Assembly: GCA_050485365.1 (NCBI GenBank) | Contig: JBJHBH010000052.1 | Location: 1 to 25,772, forward strand | Direction of reading: 5' to 3' | DNA from: JARFUG01 sp050485365 | Lineage (GTDB): Bacteria; Desulfobacterota; Desulfuromonadia; Desulfuromonadales; JACZKF01 | DNA: 25,772 nucleotides | Shown here: positions 1 to 8,484 of the stretch, one piece after another | Layout: every line of letters begins with the position of its first letter | Numbering within the stretch: position 1 is the first letter of the stretch | The notes under the pieces: model-generated | What the model was told of the DNA's origin: nothing | What the model saw: the letters and a program-made list of their open reading frames with translations, nothing else | Databases searched by the model: none | Translations under genes and position numbers: made by a program

Positions 1-807
1 GGCGATCTCCCCCTCGACGGGGCGGCCGATGTAGAGCTGCACCTTCTCCAGATCGGCCGGCCGACCCACCACCCGAAGCCTGTCCCCCTCCTGCAGCACC
101 GTCTCGGCCCCCACCAGCACCGGTTCCTTCGCTCCCGGGCGCAGCAGGCGCGTGATCGTCACCGGGGCGATGTCCTTGAGAAAAATATCGACGACCCGCT
201 TTCCGAAGAGATTGGCGTTGCTGACCTCGAGATGCCGGAATGTGATGGGGGGATTGACGGCGGCGAGCTCCCGGGCCAGGCGCTCCTCTTCGGCGGCGAT
301 GTCGACCCGAAAGAGCCGGGGGAGAATCCGGATCGCCAGAGCCACCCCGATCACCCCGAAGGCGTAGGTGACGCCGTAGGCGGCCGTCGCCCTGTCGTCT
401 CCGACCAGCTCGATCACCGCCGCCAGCGAGGGGGTGCTCGTCATCGCTCCGGCCAGCAGCCCCGCCCCGGTGGCCGCGTCGAAGCCGAAGAGGCGGCAGC
501 AGGCGTAGGCAACCGCGACGCCGACCCCCGCCATCAAAACGACCCCCGTCGTCATCGCCAGACCGTGGCTTCGAAACGAGCCGAGAAAGCCCGGCCCGGC
601 CTGAAGCCCCACGGCGTAGATGAACAGGGCCAGGCCGGCGGTCTGGATCGCCTCGGGGAGGACCAGCCCGAAATGGCCGAAAGCGAGCGCTACGAAGAGG
701 ATCGCCGCCGGACCGAGAGAGAACCCCCCAAGACGCACCCGCCCCAGCATCTCGCCGAGGAGGATGATCAGCAGGAGCAAAAAGATGGGATTGGCGAGCA
801 GGGGCAT
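1..807 (-). CDS. AspT/YidE/YbjL-family transporter, N-terminal part (3' end beyond the window)
   Basis: The first 269 codons are present; the stop lies beyond base 1. The protein starts MPLLANPIFLLLLIILLGEM and runs through a set of hydrophobic helices (about residues 5-165) with glycine-rich turns such as YAVGLQAGPGF and GAMTSTPSLAAV, typical of the AspT/YidE/YbjL duplication family of putative antiporters. Residues about 200-265 (VVDIFLKDIAPVTITRLLR to EGDRLRVVGRPADLEKV) form an RCK_C/TrkA-C-type cytoplasmic domain, as found between the two membrane halves in this family. Members are usually about 530-560 residues, so roughly half is visible. The ATG at 805-807 was chosen because the N-terminus matches the family start, although the Shine-Dalgarno sequence is weak. 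It lies 59 bp downstream of the GGDEF gene on the same strand and may be read through from it. The substrate cannot be inferred; aspartate/alanine exchange is known only for AspT itself. Confidence 0.85.
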   Translation of the reverse strand, partial: MPLLANPIFLLLLIILLGEMLGRVRLGGFSLGPAAILFVALAFGHFGLVLPEAIQTAGLALFIYAVGLQAGPGFLGSFRSHGLAMTTGVVLMAGVGVAVAYACCRLFGFDAATGAGLLAGAMTSTPSLAAVIELVGDDRATAAYGVTYAFGVIGVALAIRILPRLFRVDIAAEEERLARELAAVNPPITFRHLEVSNANLFGKRVVDIFLKDIAPVTITRLLRPGAKEPVLVGAETVLQEGDRLRVVGRPADLEKVQLYIGRPVEGEIA

Positions 808-866
808 GCCAGAGAATTAACGCAAGCTTTAATCAATGTCCAGCAGTTTGCTCAGCCGCACGTCGA

Positions 867-2561
867 TTACACTCTCGGTGCCTGTGCCGTCGGATCGATG
901 AACGGTTCCACCCTGTTTCGTCCCATCGACTTCGCACGATACAGCGCCGCGTCCGCCCGCAGTAAAGCCTCCTGCGGGTCGTAGTCGGTGGGTCGGATAA
1001 CGCTCAAACCGATGCTGACGGTAAAGCGGATGGCTCCGCCGGGGACCTCCACGGGATGGGCCGCCACCTTTTCGAGGAGCCTCTGGGCGAGAACAGATGC
1101 GTTTTGTGCGCTTGTCTCGGTGAGAAAGACAGCGAACTCTTCGCCTCCCATGCGTCCCGCGAAATCGGTACGCCGCATCGATTCTTCGATCAGCTTGCCG
1201 AAATGGCGCAGGACCTCGTCGCCCGCGGAGTGCCCCCATGTGTCGTTGATCCGCTTGAAGTGGTCGATGTCGAGGGCGAGCAGGGCGGCCGGTGTGCCGA
1301 AGCGTTTCACCCGCGCCAGTTCCTGCTCCAGGCGCTCCAGAAAGTAGCGCCGGTTGGGCAGCCCGGTAAGAAAGTCGATGGTGGCCAGGTGAAGCAGGGC
1401 GCGCTCCTGCTCCTTGCGCAGGGTAATGTCCTGCTTGACCGCGATGAAGTTGCGAATGGCGCCCCCTTCGTCGAAGACCGGCGTGATGGACATCTCCTCG
1501 TGATAATGGGTGCCGTCGCGGTGCTGATTGACCAATTCTCCCTTCCAGGCCCGTCCCGCCAGGATGGTGTTCCACATATCGGCATAAAAGGGTGTGCTCT
1601 GGCGCCCTGATCGCACCAGGGCGCCGGGAGTTTTTCCGAGAGCCTCCCGGGAGGAGAATCCCGTCAACGCTCCAAAGGCGGGATTGACCCATTCGATCGT
1701 CCCGCCCGTATCTGTGATGACGACGGCGTTGGCGGTCGTCTCCAGGGCGGCTCCCAGCAGTCGCACCTTCTGCTCGGCGGCCCACTGAGCGCTCTGGTCC
1801 CGGAAGACCACCACCGCCCCGGCCGTTTGGCCCTGCTCCTCCATGGGCGCGACGGTCAGATTCACGGGGAAGCCGCTCCCGTCTCTTCGGAGAAACCACT
1901 CGTTCTCCTCGCGGCGCCTCAACCCGTCGAACACGGTCAGCAGGATCGGGCACTCTTGGGGCGGATAGGGCGAGCCGTCGCGGCGGCTGTGATGAAAGAT
2001 GCGGTGCGAGTCGCCGCCGATCAGCTCTTTCGGCTCGTATCCCAGTGCCGCTGCGCCGGCAGGGTTGATAAAGATAATCTTTCCTGCGGTATCGATCCCG
2101 TATATCCCCTCGCAGATCGAATCGAGGAGCATTTCATTGCGCCGGGCCAGGAGCGCGATCTCCCCCTCGGCCTGCCGACGCACCAAGGTGTAGCGGATGG
2201 CCCGCATCAGAGCGTCCGGATCGAGCTTCCCCTTGACGAGGTAATCCTGTGCTCCGGCCTGCAGGGCGGCGAAGGCCAGCTCGTGATCGTCGTGGCCGGT
2301 GAGGATGATGATCGGGGTGCTCCCCGCGACGCCTCGTGCGGCCCGCACCGTCTCGAGACCGACGGTGTCGGGGAGCGTCAGGTCGAGCAGCACGATGTCG
2401 AAGCGCGTTTGCGCCAGGACCTCTTTCGCTTCGCGCATGGAGACGGCCACATGGAGAGCGAAAGAGTAGGGCTTCGCGGATCGCAGAGCGTAGCGGATGA
2501 GACCGGCATCGCCTGGGTCATCCTCGACCAGCAGGACGCCGATCTCTTCGGGGATCCTCAT
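867..2561 (-). CDS. Response regulator with receiver-PAS-PAS-GGDEF architecture (diguanylate cyclase)
   Basis: A 564-residue cytoplasmic protein predicted to make c-di-GMP from two GTP in response to phosphorylation. Residues 1-125 are a CheY-like receiver: acidic pocket E13-D14-D15, phospho-acceptor D60 in FDIVLLD, and K110 in DYLVK. Two PAS domains follow (about 142-256 and 268-382, the second ending in the PAC-like KQDITLRKEQE). The GGDEF domain (about 391-555) starts DFLTGLPNRR and carries an intact GGEEF active site at 472-476 and an RxxD inhibitory I-site (RRTD, 463-466) exactly five residues upstream. The ATG at 2561 overlaps the TGA of the preceding receiver gene in an ATGA, indicating translational coupling; the frame stays open further upstream, but that part is a shadow of the upstream gene. 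It is the last gene of a four-gene signalling operon, so one or both upstream kinases are the likely phosphodonors (inference). Confidence 0.93.
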   Translation of the reverse strand: MRIPEEIGVLLVEDDPGDAGLIRYALRSAKPYSFALHVAVSMREAKEVLAQTRFDIVLLDLTLPDTVGLETVRAARGVAGSTPIIILTGHDDHELAFAALQAGAQDYLVKGKLDPDALMRAIRYTLVRRQAEGEIALLARRNEMLLDSICEGIYGIDTAGKIIFINPAGAAALGYEPKELIGGDSHRIFHHSRRDGSPYPPQECPILLTVFDGLRRREENEWFLRRDGSGFPVNLTVAPMEEQGQTAGAVVVFRDQSAQWAAEQKVRLLGAALETTANAVVITDTGGTIEWVNPAFGALTGFSSREALGKTPGALVRSGRQSTPFYADMWNTILAGRAWKGELVNQHRDGTHYHEEMSITPVFDEGGAIRNFIAVKQDITLRKEQERALLHLATIDFLTGLPNRRYFLERLEQELARVKRFGTPAALLALDIDHFKRINDTWGHSAGDEVLRHFGKLIEESMRRTDFAGRMGGEEFAVFLTETSAQNASVLAQRLLEKVAAHPVEVPGGAIRFTVSIGLSVIRPTDYDPQEALLRADAALYRAKSMGRNRVEPFIDPTAQAPRV

Positions 2562-3004
2562 GTCGACTCCCTCGGGAGGCGCACCAGAGCGAACCAGTAA
2601 TCTTCCAGTTGGCGAACAGCGTGGATGAACTGCTCCATATCGACCGGCTTGGTGATGTAGCCGCTCGCTCCGAGCTGATACGAGGCGACGACGTCGCGTT
2701 CGACATCGGAAGTGGTCAGGATCACGACGGGGATGGCCTTGAGGGTTTCGTCCTTCTTGATCTCTGCAAGGAACTCCCGGCCGTTCATGCGCGGCATGTT
2801 CAAGTCGAGCAGGATCAGGTCGGGGCGGGGCGCATCGGCGAAGCGCGCCGTGCTGCGGCACAGAAATTCGAGTCCCTCGACGCCGTCGACCACGTGGTGC
2901 AAGCGGCTCAATACCCGGCCGTCCCTGAGCGAAACGCGAACGAGGTGGGCGTCTGCGGGTTCGTCCTCCAGAAGCAGAATTTCAAAGGGTCTGTTTTCGT
3001 TCAT
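2558..3004 (-). CDS. Single-domain response regulator (Rcp1/CheY-like)
   Basis: A 148-residue stand-alone receiver domain. It shows LLLEDEPADAH at the N-terminus (acidic pocket E13-D14-E15), phospho-acceptor D67 in PDLILLDLNMPRMNG, the switch threonine in VVILTTSD, and K119 in GYITKPV. The long loop before the phospho-site (residues about 47-61) and the spacing match the Rcp1 subclass that partners bacteriophytochrome-like kinases, rather than chemotaxis CheY. There is no output domain, so it probably relays phosphate or acts by protein-protein contact. Its start overlaps the 3' end of the upstream kinase gene by 23 bp, and its stop overlaps the next start by 4 bp, so all three are likely co-translated. 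The specific partner is inferred from position. Confidence 0.93.
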   Translation of the reverse strand: MNENRPFEILLLEDEPADAHLVRVSLRDGRVLSRLHHVVDGVEGLEFLCRSTARFADAPRPDLILLDLNMPRMNGREFLAEIKKDETLKAIPVVILTTSDVERDVVASYQLGASGYITKPVDMEQFIHAVRQLEDYWFALVRLPREST

Positions 3005-5174
3005 CTTTGTCTCCGTCCATCATTTCAAAATTAATGCAGGCCCCCCCGCTGTGCGATTCCTCGATCCATATGCGCCCGCCGCGGCTCTCGACGATGCGCC
3101 GCACGATGGCCAGGCCGATCCCCGTCCCCGAAAGCTCCCCCCCGGGGTGAAGCCTCTCGAAAACGCCGAGCACCCGCTGCCGGTATGCGGCGGGGATGCC
3201 GATGCCGTTATCCGAAACGGTGTAGCGCACGCCGGCTTCGAAACGCTCTGCCTCGATATCGATCTGCAGCGGCGTTTCGGGGCGTCGGTACTGCAGGGCG
3301 TTGCGGATCAAAATGGCGAAAATTTCTTTTAGGCGCGGCGTATCGATGCGCGCAGGGGGCAGAGCGCCGATGCGGATCTGCGCCCGGGCCTGCGCCATCT
3401 GCTTGGGAAATTTGCCGACCAGCTCGCGCACGATCGCGTCGGTGTCCGCCAGCACGATCTCCCCGCGCGGTTCGTGCGCGCAGAGATAGTGCTGGATGTC
3501 GCGCAGCAGGGCGCGAAGGCGCTCGGCCCCCTCGACGATATAGCGCAGGGCGAGCCGCACTTCGTCGTCGGCGATCGTCCCCTCCATGCGCGTGCCGAGT
3601 AGGTGCGCATAGCTGATGAGTCTGCGGGTCGGCTCCTGAAGGTGGTGGGCGGAGATCTCCGAAAAGGTGCGAAGCTCGGCGTTGGCCTCGCGAAGCTGTT
3701 CGATGAGGCGCTCGCGCTCGCGGCGGTGGGTCTTGCGCTCCGATACGTCGCGGATGACCCCCTGCACGCGGGTTGTGCAACCGTCTTTGACGATCGGCGT
3801 CGCTGACATTTCGCCCTGAAAGAGCGATCCGTCGCGGCGGGTGAAGTCGAGCTCCAGCGAGCGTACGCTCTCGCCGCGCAGAAGCTCCGAGAGGGCCATG
3901 CGCGCCTTGTCGCGGTCGGCCGGATGCACCTGCGCGAGAAAGGTGCATCCGGCGATGTCCTCCGGAGGGGCGCCCAGAACGCCCGCCGAGGCCGGAGACG
4001 CCCAAGTGAAGCGCCCTTCGGTGTCGATGCGAAAGATCATGTCGATCCCGGACTCGGCGATCTCCCGGAAAAGATCCTCTCTCTCCTGCAGCCTCCCGAG
4101 GAGCCGATTGAAACTCTCGATCAACTGGCCGATCTCGTCGGTGCGGGTGACGGGGAGGGGGGCGGCGGGGATTTCTCCCGACGTCATGGCGGCCAGCTCC
4201 CTTGCACAGCTTCGCAGGGGGGAGAGCTGGCGCTTCATCCACAGCCAGATCACGATGCCGACAGTAAAGGCGAGCCCCGCCGCCGAGAAGAGGATCGATG
4301 CGGTGATCCGGCTGATCGGTGCGAAGGCCTCTGCGGTGGGGAGTGTCGCCACGGCGAACCAGCCGGTGGAGGGGATCCGTCGCGCGGAGGAGAGCTCCTC
4401 GATCCCCATCGAATTGACGGCGATCCCCGATCCTTCGAATCCGGCCATGTAGCGGTCATGCATCGGGTTGACTCCGGCGGGGGGGGCCGGCCGCATGACC
4501 CGGCTGCGATCGGTGGCGGCGATGATCAGCCCGCTTGCCGGATCGATGACGAGGTAGCTTCCTCCCTTGCCGTAAGTGTGGACGGCGATTTCGTCGAGAA
4601 ACGTCGGACCGGAAAGACGGATCGTCCCCAGAACGACGGCGACGACCTCTTCGTTGTCGAGTACCGGCACGTTGACGACGATGATCGGAGCGTTGCTGGC
4701 TCTGCCGATGACGGGGGAGCTGATGACCGGCGCCTTCTCGGCGAAGACTTTTTTGAGGTAGTCGCGGTCCGAAAAGTCGATCCCGACACGGTTGGGCATC
4801 ACGGGCGAGTCGGCCACCGCCACGCCGCGGCCGTCCAGGATCACGATGCCGCCGTTGAAGCGCTCGTGCAAAAAGATGCGTTCGTCGAGGATCGTCTGGA
4901 TTTGATCGTAGGGCAGAAGCTCTGCTCTAGGCGCGACCATGGCGCCGAGCCGGGTGAGGAAGGCGATGTCCTGCCGGAAATAGGCGTCGATGAGATCGGC
5001 CTTGAGTGTCGCGGCCGAGTATTGCTGATACGAGAGGAGCTCCGTCATCTGGAGTCGAACGGTTCTGACGGAACTGAAGGTGAGCAGGGCGGTCCCCAGA
5101 ACGAAAACGACCAGCGCCGTCACCAGGACTCTGAACTGAAGCGAAGAGCGTAGCGAATCGAACATAGAGGCCAT
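2982..5174 (-). CDS. Membrane sensor histidine kinase (dCache-HAMP-PAS-HisKA-HATPase)
   Basis: About 730 residues. A first membrane helix (13-34) is followed by a periplasmic dCache/PDC-type sensor (about 35-290, with DSPVMPNRVGIDFSDRDYLKK, a typical Cache segment). A second helix (291-313) leads to a HAMP linker (309-366) and a PAS domain (368-478, ending GVIRDVSERK). The H-box reads SAHHLQEPTRR, with H510 or H511 where the related phytochrome-type kinases have SHDLQEP; the residue normally Asp after the phospho-acceptor is here His. The HATPase domain has the N-box ILIRNALQYR (N625), G1 box DNGIGIP (D655) and G2 box GTGIGLAIVRR. The ATG at 5174 lies 4 bp after the upstream kinase stop; the ATG at 5165 is an alternative, and neither has a strong ribosome site. 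It overlaps the receiver gene downstream, its likely phospho-acceptor. The ligand is unknown. Confidence 0.9.
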   Translation of the reverse strand: MASMFDSLRSSLQFRVLVTALVVFVLGTALLTFSSVRTVRLQMTELLSYQQYSAATLKADLIDAYFRQDIAFLTRLGAMVAPRAELLPYDQIQTILDERIFLHERFNGGIVILDGRGVAVADSPVMPNRVGIDFSDRDYLKKVFAEKAPVISSPVIGRASNAPIIVVNVPVLDNEEVVAVVLGTIRLSGPTFLDEIAVHTYGKGGSYLVIDPASGLIIAATDRSRVMRPAPPAGVNPMHDRYMAGFEGSGIAVNSMGIEELSSARRIPSTGWFAVATLPTAEAFAPISRITASILFSAAGLAFTVGIVIWLWMKRQLSPLRSCARELAAMTSGEIPAAPLPVTRTDEIGQLIESFNRLLGRLQEREDLFREIAESGIDMIFRIDTEGRFTWASPASAGVLGAPPEDIAGCTFLAQVHPADRDKARMALSELLRGESVRSLELDFTRRDGSLFQGEMSATPIVKDGCTTRVQGVIRDVSERKTHRRERERLIEQLREANAELRTFSEISAHHLQEPTRRLISYAHLLGTRMEGTIADDEVRLALRYIVEGAERLRALLRDIQHYLCAHEPRGEIVLADTDAIVRELVGKFPKQMAQARAQIRIGALPPARIDTPRLKEIFAILIRNALQYRRPETPLQIDIEAERFEAGVRYTVSDNGIGIPAAYRQRVLGVFERLHPGGELSGTGIGLAIVRRIVESRGGRIWIEESHSGGACINFEMMDGDKDERKQTL

Positions 5175-5178
5175 CTGC

Positions 5179-7317
5179 TCAGCTCGCTTCGGCAGCCGAT
5201 TGGGGGGGCGGCGCCGCGGCAATGTCGGTCACGGGCAGGGCGACCCCGAAGAGGCTCCCCTTTCCTTCGCCGGCCGATTCGGCCCAGATGCGCCCGCCGT
5301 GGTGTTCGACGATCTTTCGGCACAGGGCCAGCCCGAGACCGTTTCCATCGTAGTGCGCCCGCGACTGCAAGCGGGTGAAAACGGTGAAGAGGCGACAGAT
5401 GTTCTTCGGGGCGATGCCGATCCCGTTGTCGCGAACGGTAAAGAGATATTCCCCCTCGGCGCGGGCGGCGCGCACTTCGAGCCGCGGATTCGCTTCCTGT
5501 GACCGGTAGGTCAGGGCGTTGGCGATCAGGTTCTGAAAGAGGCGCACCATCTCGTCGCGGCTCGCAAAGATGGTCGGCCACTCCCCCTCGATCACGAGCT
5601 GCGCTGCAGAGTCTTGGATGGCCGGGGCGAGAAACGAGAGGGCCTCGTCGAGAGCTTCGCGGCTGTCGAGGGGTTTTTTGGGTTCGTAGCGCCGCCCCAC
5701 CCTGGAGTACTCGAGGAGCCCGCGGATCATCGCGTCCATGCGCCGCGCGCCATCGGTGGCGAATCGCATGAACTCGCGGGTCTCTGCGTCGAGCTTCCCT
5801 TCGAGCTCGCGCTCGATGAGCTGAAGATAGCTCGTCACCATGCGCAGCGGCTGGCGCATGTCGTGCGAGACGGCATAGGCGAACTGCTCCAGGTCGGCGT
5901 TGGAGCGCGCCAACTCGTCGGACGTCAACCGGAGGGCCTCAGCGGCGCGCTGCCGCTCGCTCACGTCGCGCACGATCCCCTGCACGCCTACAACTCCCCT
6001 CTCGGAGTGCACCGGTGTGACGTTGACTTCGCTGTGAAAGGAGTTAGCTGCGCCGCGCAGCAACTTCAGCTCAAGGGAACGCACGGTGCCGCCACCCAGA
6101 ACGGTCTGAAAAGCCTCCACGGCCCTGGGATGATCGTCTGGGTGGACGTAGCACTTGAAGTGGGTGCCGACCATCTCCTCCGGCGCCGCTCCCATGATCT
6201 CGCGGGCCGCGGGCGAACAGTAGCTCATGAATCCGTCGGGCCGAATCTGGAAGATCAGGTCCACGCTGCTCTCGACGATGGCGGCGAAGACCTCCTCGCG
6301 CTCCTTCAGGGCCGCTTCGGCCTTCAGACGCTCATCGATCTCGGCCCGCATCGCCTGACGGATCGCGTCGTGGCGGTGAAGCTGGCGACACAGCAATAGG
6401 GTCACCGCCGCCAGCGCAAAGGCGACGGCGACGAACGCGCCCAGCGCCATGCGAGCCCTTGCACTCACGGCGGCCATGGCGAGCTCCGTCCCTTCGGAGG
6501 CGGCGATCACGATCGGATAATCACCCAGGCGAAAAAAGGAGACCATCCGCTCGCAGTCGTCGAAGGGGCAGATGAGCTTCTGGGTGGCGAGGTGCTCCTC
6601 CTGCCTCCCGACGCGTTCCATTTCGGCGCGGCGCATACCGGTGTCGCCCGCGACCCTCGGGAGGCGAAAGAGGATCTCGCCTTCGGCGGTGCTCACGGAC
6701 AGGGACGTTCCGGGGGCCAGGTCGATCGTCTCCGACAAGGCGGCCAGGCGATCGACCGAAAGGATGGAGACGACAACTCCGTCGAAATTGCCCTCGCGGT
6801 CGAGGATCGGGCGACTCAGGGAGAAGAAATACTCATCGGCATGGACCATCGATGCAAGGGGCGGAGAGATGTGGAGGCGATCCGATCCGTCGGTCAGGTG
6901 GGCCTGGTAGTAGAGGCGGCCGGAGACATCGGGAGCAGGGCCGTCCTGCGTCCAGAGTACGACTCGTCCCTGTGCATCGAGGAGGAGCAGGTCCATCAAC
7001 TCCGGATGCATCTGAATCTCGGTCATCATGATCCGGCGAAGAGAGGGGAGATCGAAGCCCGCTTCGGTCAAAGAGCGCAGGGATTGGAGGAAGCGGTCGT
7101 GCTCGGCGAGGGTGATCTCGAAAAAGGCTGCATAGACCTGCACGGTGGCGGCGGTCGAGGAGGTCAGTTTCTCAACCGCCATGCGACGCTCGCCGCGAAC
7201 ATGGCAAAAAAGAAGGATCGCCAGGACGCAGATGCCGGCAGCCGTCATCAAGGCGATCCATAAAATCGCAGGCTTATGAGAAAGGGCGGTGGGGTCTGAT
7301 TCGGGTGTGGCGGACAT
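5179..7317 (-). CDS. Membrane sensor histidine kinase (Cache-PAS-HisKA-HATPase)
   Basis: About 712 residues and first gene of the signalling operon. One helix (17-37) precedes a large periplasmic Cache-type sensor region (about 40-285, with LYYQAHLTDGSDRLHISPP) and a second helix (289-310). A PAS domain follows (342-452, ending GIVRDVSERQ), then a HisKA domain with the canonical H-box VSHDMRQPLRM (H485). The HATPase has N-box NLIANALTYRS (N600), G1 box DNGIGIA (D630) and G2 box GNGLGLALCRK. No HAMP domain is evident; a short coiled linker joins helix 2 to PAS. The ATG at 7317 was preferred over an in-frame TTG at 7350. Two cysteines in CPFDDCE within the sensor region could form a disulfide. 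PAS and kinase parts resemble the neighbouring kinase, suggesting duplication and divergence, but here the H-box is standard. Confidence 0.9.
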   Translation of the reverse strand: MSATPESDPTALSHKPAILWIALMTAAGICVLAILLFCHVRGERRMAVEKLTSSTAATVQVYAAFFEITLAEHDRFLQSLRSLTEAGFDLPSLRRIMMTEIQMHPELMDLLLLDAQGRVVLWTQDGPAPDVSGRLYYQAHLTDGSDRLHISPPLASMVHADEYFFSLSRPILDREGNFDGVVVSILSVDRLAALSETIDLAPGTSLSVSTAEGEILFRLPRVAGDTGMRRAEMERVGRQEEHLATQKLICPFDDCERMVSFFRLGDYPIVIAASEGTELAMAAVSARARMALGAFVAVAFALAAVTLLLCRQLHRHDAIRQAMRAEIDERLKAEAALKEREEVFAAIVESSVDLIFQIRPDGFMSYCSPAAREIMGAAPEEMVGTHFKCYVHPDDHPRAVEAFQTVLGGGTVRSLELKLLRGAANSFHSEVNVTPVHSERGVVGVQGIVRDVSERQRAAEALRLTSDELARSNADLEQFAYAVSHDMRQPLRMVTSYLQLIERELEGKLDAETREFMRFATDGARRMDAMIRGLLEYSRVGRRYEPKKPLDSREALDEALSFLAPAIQDSAAQLVIEGEWPTIFASRDEMVRLFQNLIANALTYRSQEANPRLEVRAARAEGEYLFTVRDNGIGIAPKNICRLFTVFTRLQSRAHYDGNGLGLALCRKIVEHHGGRIWAESAGEGKGSLFGVALPVTDIAAAPPPQSAAEAS

Positions 7318-7351
7318 GACTGAATTCGACTCTCTTGAAAAAATCGCCAAG

Positions 7352-7380
7352 ATAGTAGTTCAGCCTTTGGTTTCAATCAA
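7352..7380 (-). promoter_or_regulatory. Candidate sigma-70-type promoter of the signalling operon
   Basis: Read on the minus strand, TTGATT (complement of 7375-7380) and TACTAT (complement of 7352-7357) are separated by 17 bp. Each matches four of six consensus bases. The -10 is about 35 bp upstream of the ATG at 7317. It lies in the shared divergent control region between the kinase operon and the cytochrome operon. Prediction by eye only. Confidence 0.35.
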
Positions 7381-7492
7381 CCCCAAAAGACACCCAAGAA
7401 GATGAAATTTGACATGAATCCCACAGTCCGTCGACTGGGCGCCCGTGAGAGCATTCCTGCGGGAATTTCGAGCGACGCTCGGCACTTTCGTG

Positions 7493-7521
7493 TTGATAAA
7501 CGCTGAAAAGGATGATATTTA
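7493..7521 (+). promoter_or_regulatory. Candidate promoter of the cytochrome operon (extended -10)
   Basis: TTGATA (7493-7498, five of six -35 bases) and TATTTA (7516-7521) are 17 bp apart, and the -10 is preceded by TGA, giving an extended -10 (TGn). The cytochrome ATG is about 115 bp further on, implying a long leader. The 319-bp gap between the divergent starts (7318-7636) contains this promoter, the kinase-operon promoter and the AT-rich dyad; I see no gene in it. Confidence 0.35.
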
Positions 7522-7538
7522 ATTTATCAAATTAAATA
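7516..7538. promoter_or_regulatory. AT-rich 23-bp inverted repeat (operator candidate)
   Basis: TATTTAATTT (7516-7525) and AAATTAAATA (7529-7538) are perfect 10-bp inverted arms around the 3-bp centre ATC. The dyad begins at the proposed -10 of the cytochrome operon and would cover the start site, a position typical of repressor operators. It does not match the FNR/CRP half-site TTGAT, nor a good Fur box. It could alternatively be a simple AT-rich melting region. Confidence 0.5.
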
Positions 7539-7636
7539 AGACAAATTATTTAGGCTTATTGATGTCTCCCCGATGTGGAGAAATCGCCCTTGCCGACGGC
7601 TCAGAACTGCTTGACAGAAATTTACAGGAGGCTGGC

Positions 7637-8470
7637 ATGAAGGAGGATGGGATGAAAATGGGAACATTGAGGGGCGCGCGGTTGCTCCGGGGACCGCTTC
7701 TCGCTCTGGCGATGGTGGCCTTCATGGCGATCGGCGGCGTTTCGGCCTTTGCAGCCGAGCCCCTGCGGGTGCTGACGAACGACGACTGCGCGAAATGTCA
7801 CACCGCCGAGACGCGCACCGTCGAGCAGATGGGGATGGCTCACAAGACGGCGGTGAGCTGCATGGAGTGCCACGAAGGGCACCGGCCGATGCGCGCCGAG
7901 AACATTCCGACCTGCAATCAGTGCCATGCGGGCGAGCCGCACTTCGAGATCGGCAACTGCAGCAGCTGCCACGACCCCCACATGCCGTTGGAAATCACGC
8001 TGCAGGGTGAGCTCAAGGACGTGTGCGTGTCGTGCCACTCGGCGGTGGGGAGCAGCCTCACCTCCTTCCCGAGCATGCACGCCGAAGTCTCCTGCAACTA
8101 CTGTCACGCCGAGCGTCACGGGTTCATCCCCGACTGCGGGCAGTGCCACGCTCCGCACTCCGCCGACATGACGCAGAACGACTGCCTGATCTGCCACGAC
8201 GCCCACACCCCCACCGTGCTGAGCTACAGGGGGACGGCGCCGTCGAACCTGTGCGGCTCATGCCACGGCGAGGTGAATCGCCAGCTCGCCGCCAACGCCA
8301 GCCAGCACCGCGACGTGTCGTGCGTCGAGTGCCATCCGCAGCGCCACGGCCTCGTTCCGCTGTGCTCGGACTGCCACGGGATGCCGCACGCCAAGGGGAT
8401 GCACGAGAGGTTCCCCCGGTGCGGCGACTGCCACGGCATCGCCCACGATCTCAATGACGGGACGCGCTGA
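7637..8470 (+). CDS. Secreted dodecahaem cytochrome c (12 CXXCH)
   Basis: A 277-residue periplasmic or exported protein. The N-terminus has basic residues, a hydrophobic stretch (LLALAMVAFMAIGGVSA) and a probable signal-peptidase cut after AFA. Twelve CXXCH haem motifs follow: CAKCH, CMECH, CNQCH, CSSCH, CVSCH, CNYCH, CGQCH, CLICH, CGSCH, CVECH, CSDCH and CGDCH, with extra histidines that can act as distal ligands. The spacing between successive motifs (24,18,15,22 / 23,14,16,23 / 23,14,19 residues) shows a three-fold repeat of a four-haem module. Likely role: electron transfer between the inner membrane and periplasmic or outer acceptors (family knowledge; partners unknown). The ATG at 7637 has an ideal AGGAGG five bases upstream; the ATG at 7652 also has AGGAGG at good spacing and would shorten the protein by five residues. 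The next cytochrome starts 14 bp after its stop. Confidence 0.95.
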   Translation: MKEDGMKMGTLRGARLLRGPLLALAMVAFMAIGGVSAFAAEPLRVLTNDDCAKCHTAETRTVEQMGMAHKTAVSCMECHEGHRPMRAENIPTCNQCHAGEPHFEIGNCSSCHDPHMPLEITLQGELKDVCVSCHSAVGSSLTSFPSMHAEVSCNYCHAERHGFIPDCGQCHAPHSADMTQNDCLICHDAHTPTVLSYRGTAPSNLCGSCHGEVNRQLAANASQHRDVSCVECHPQRHGLVPLCSDCHGMPHAKGMHERFPRCGDCHGIAHDLNDGTR

Positions 8471-8484
8471 GAAAGGACGCCGCC

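Noticed and set aside
829..1953. 374-codon minus-strand frame overlapping the GGDEF gene
   Set aside because: Out-of-frame translation of the GGDEF region, Arg/Gly-rich without motifs; the correct frame has GGEEF and RxxD.
3924..5153. 409-codon plus-strand open frame inside the histidine kinase
   Set aside because: Antisense shadow in high-GC DNA; translation is Asp/Arg/Gly-rich low-complexity, while the minus strand encodes clear Cache, HAMP and PAS domains.
7479..7497. sigma-54-like GGCAC before the cytochromes
   Set aside because: GGCAC is present, but the second half has no GC at the required spacing; the extended -10 just downstream is a better candidate.
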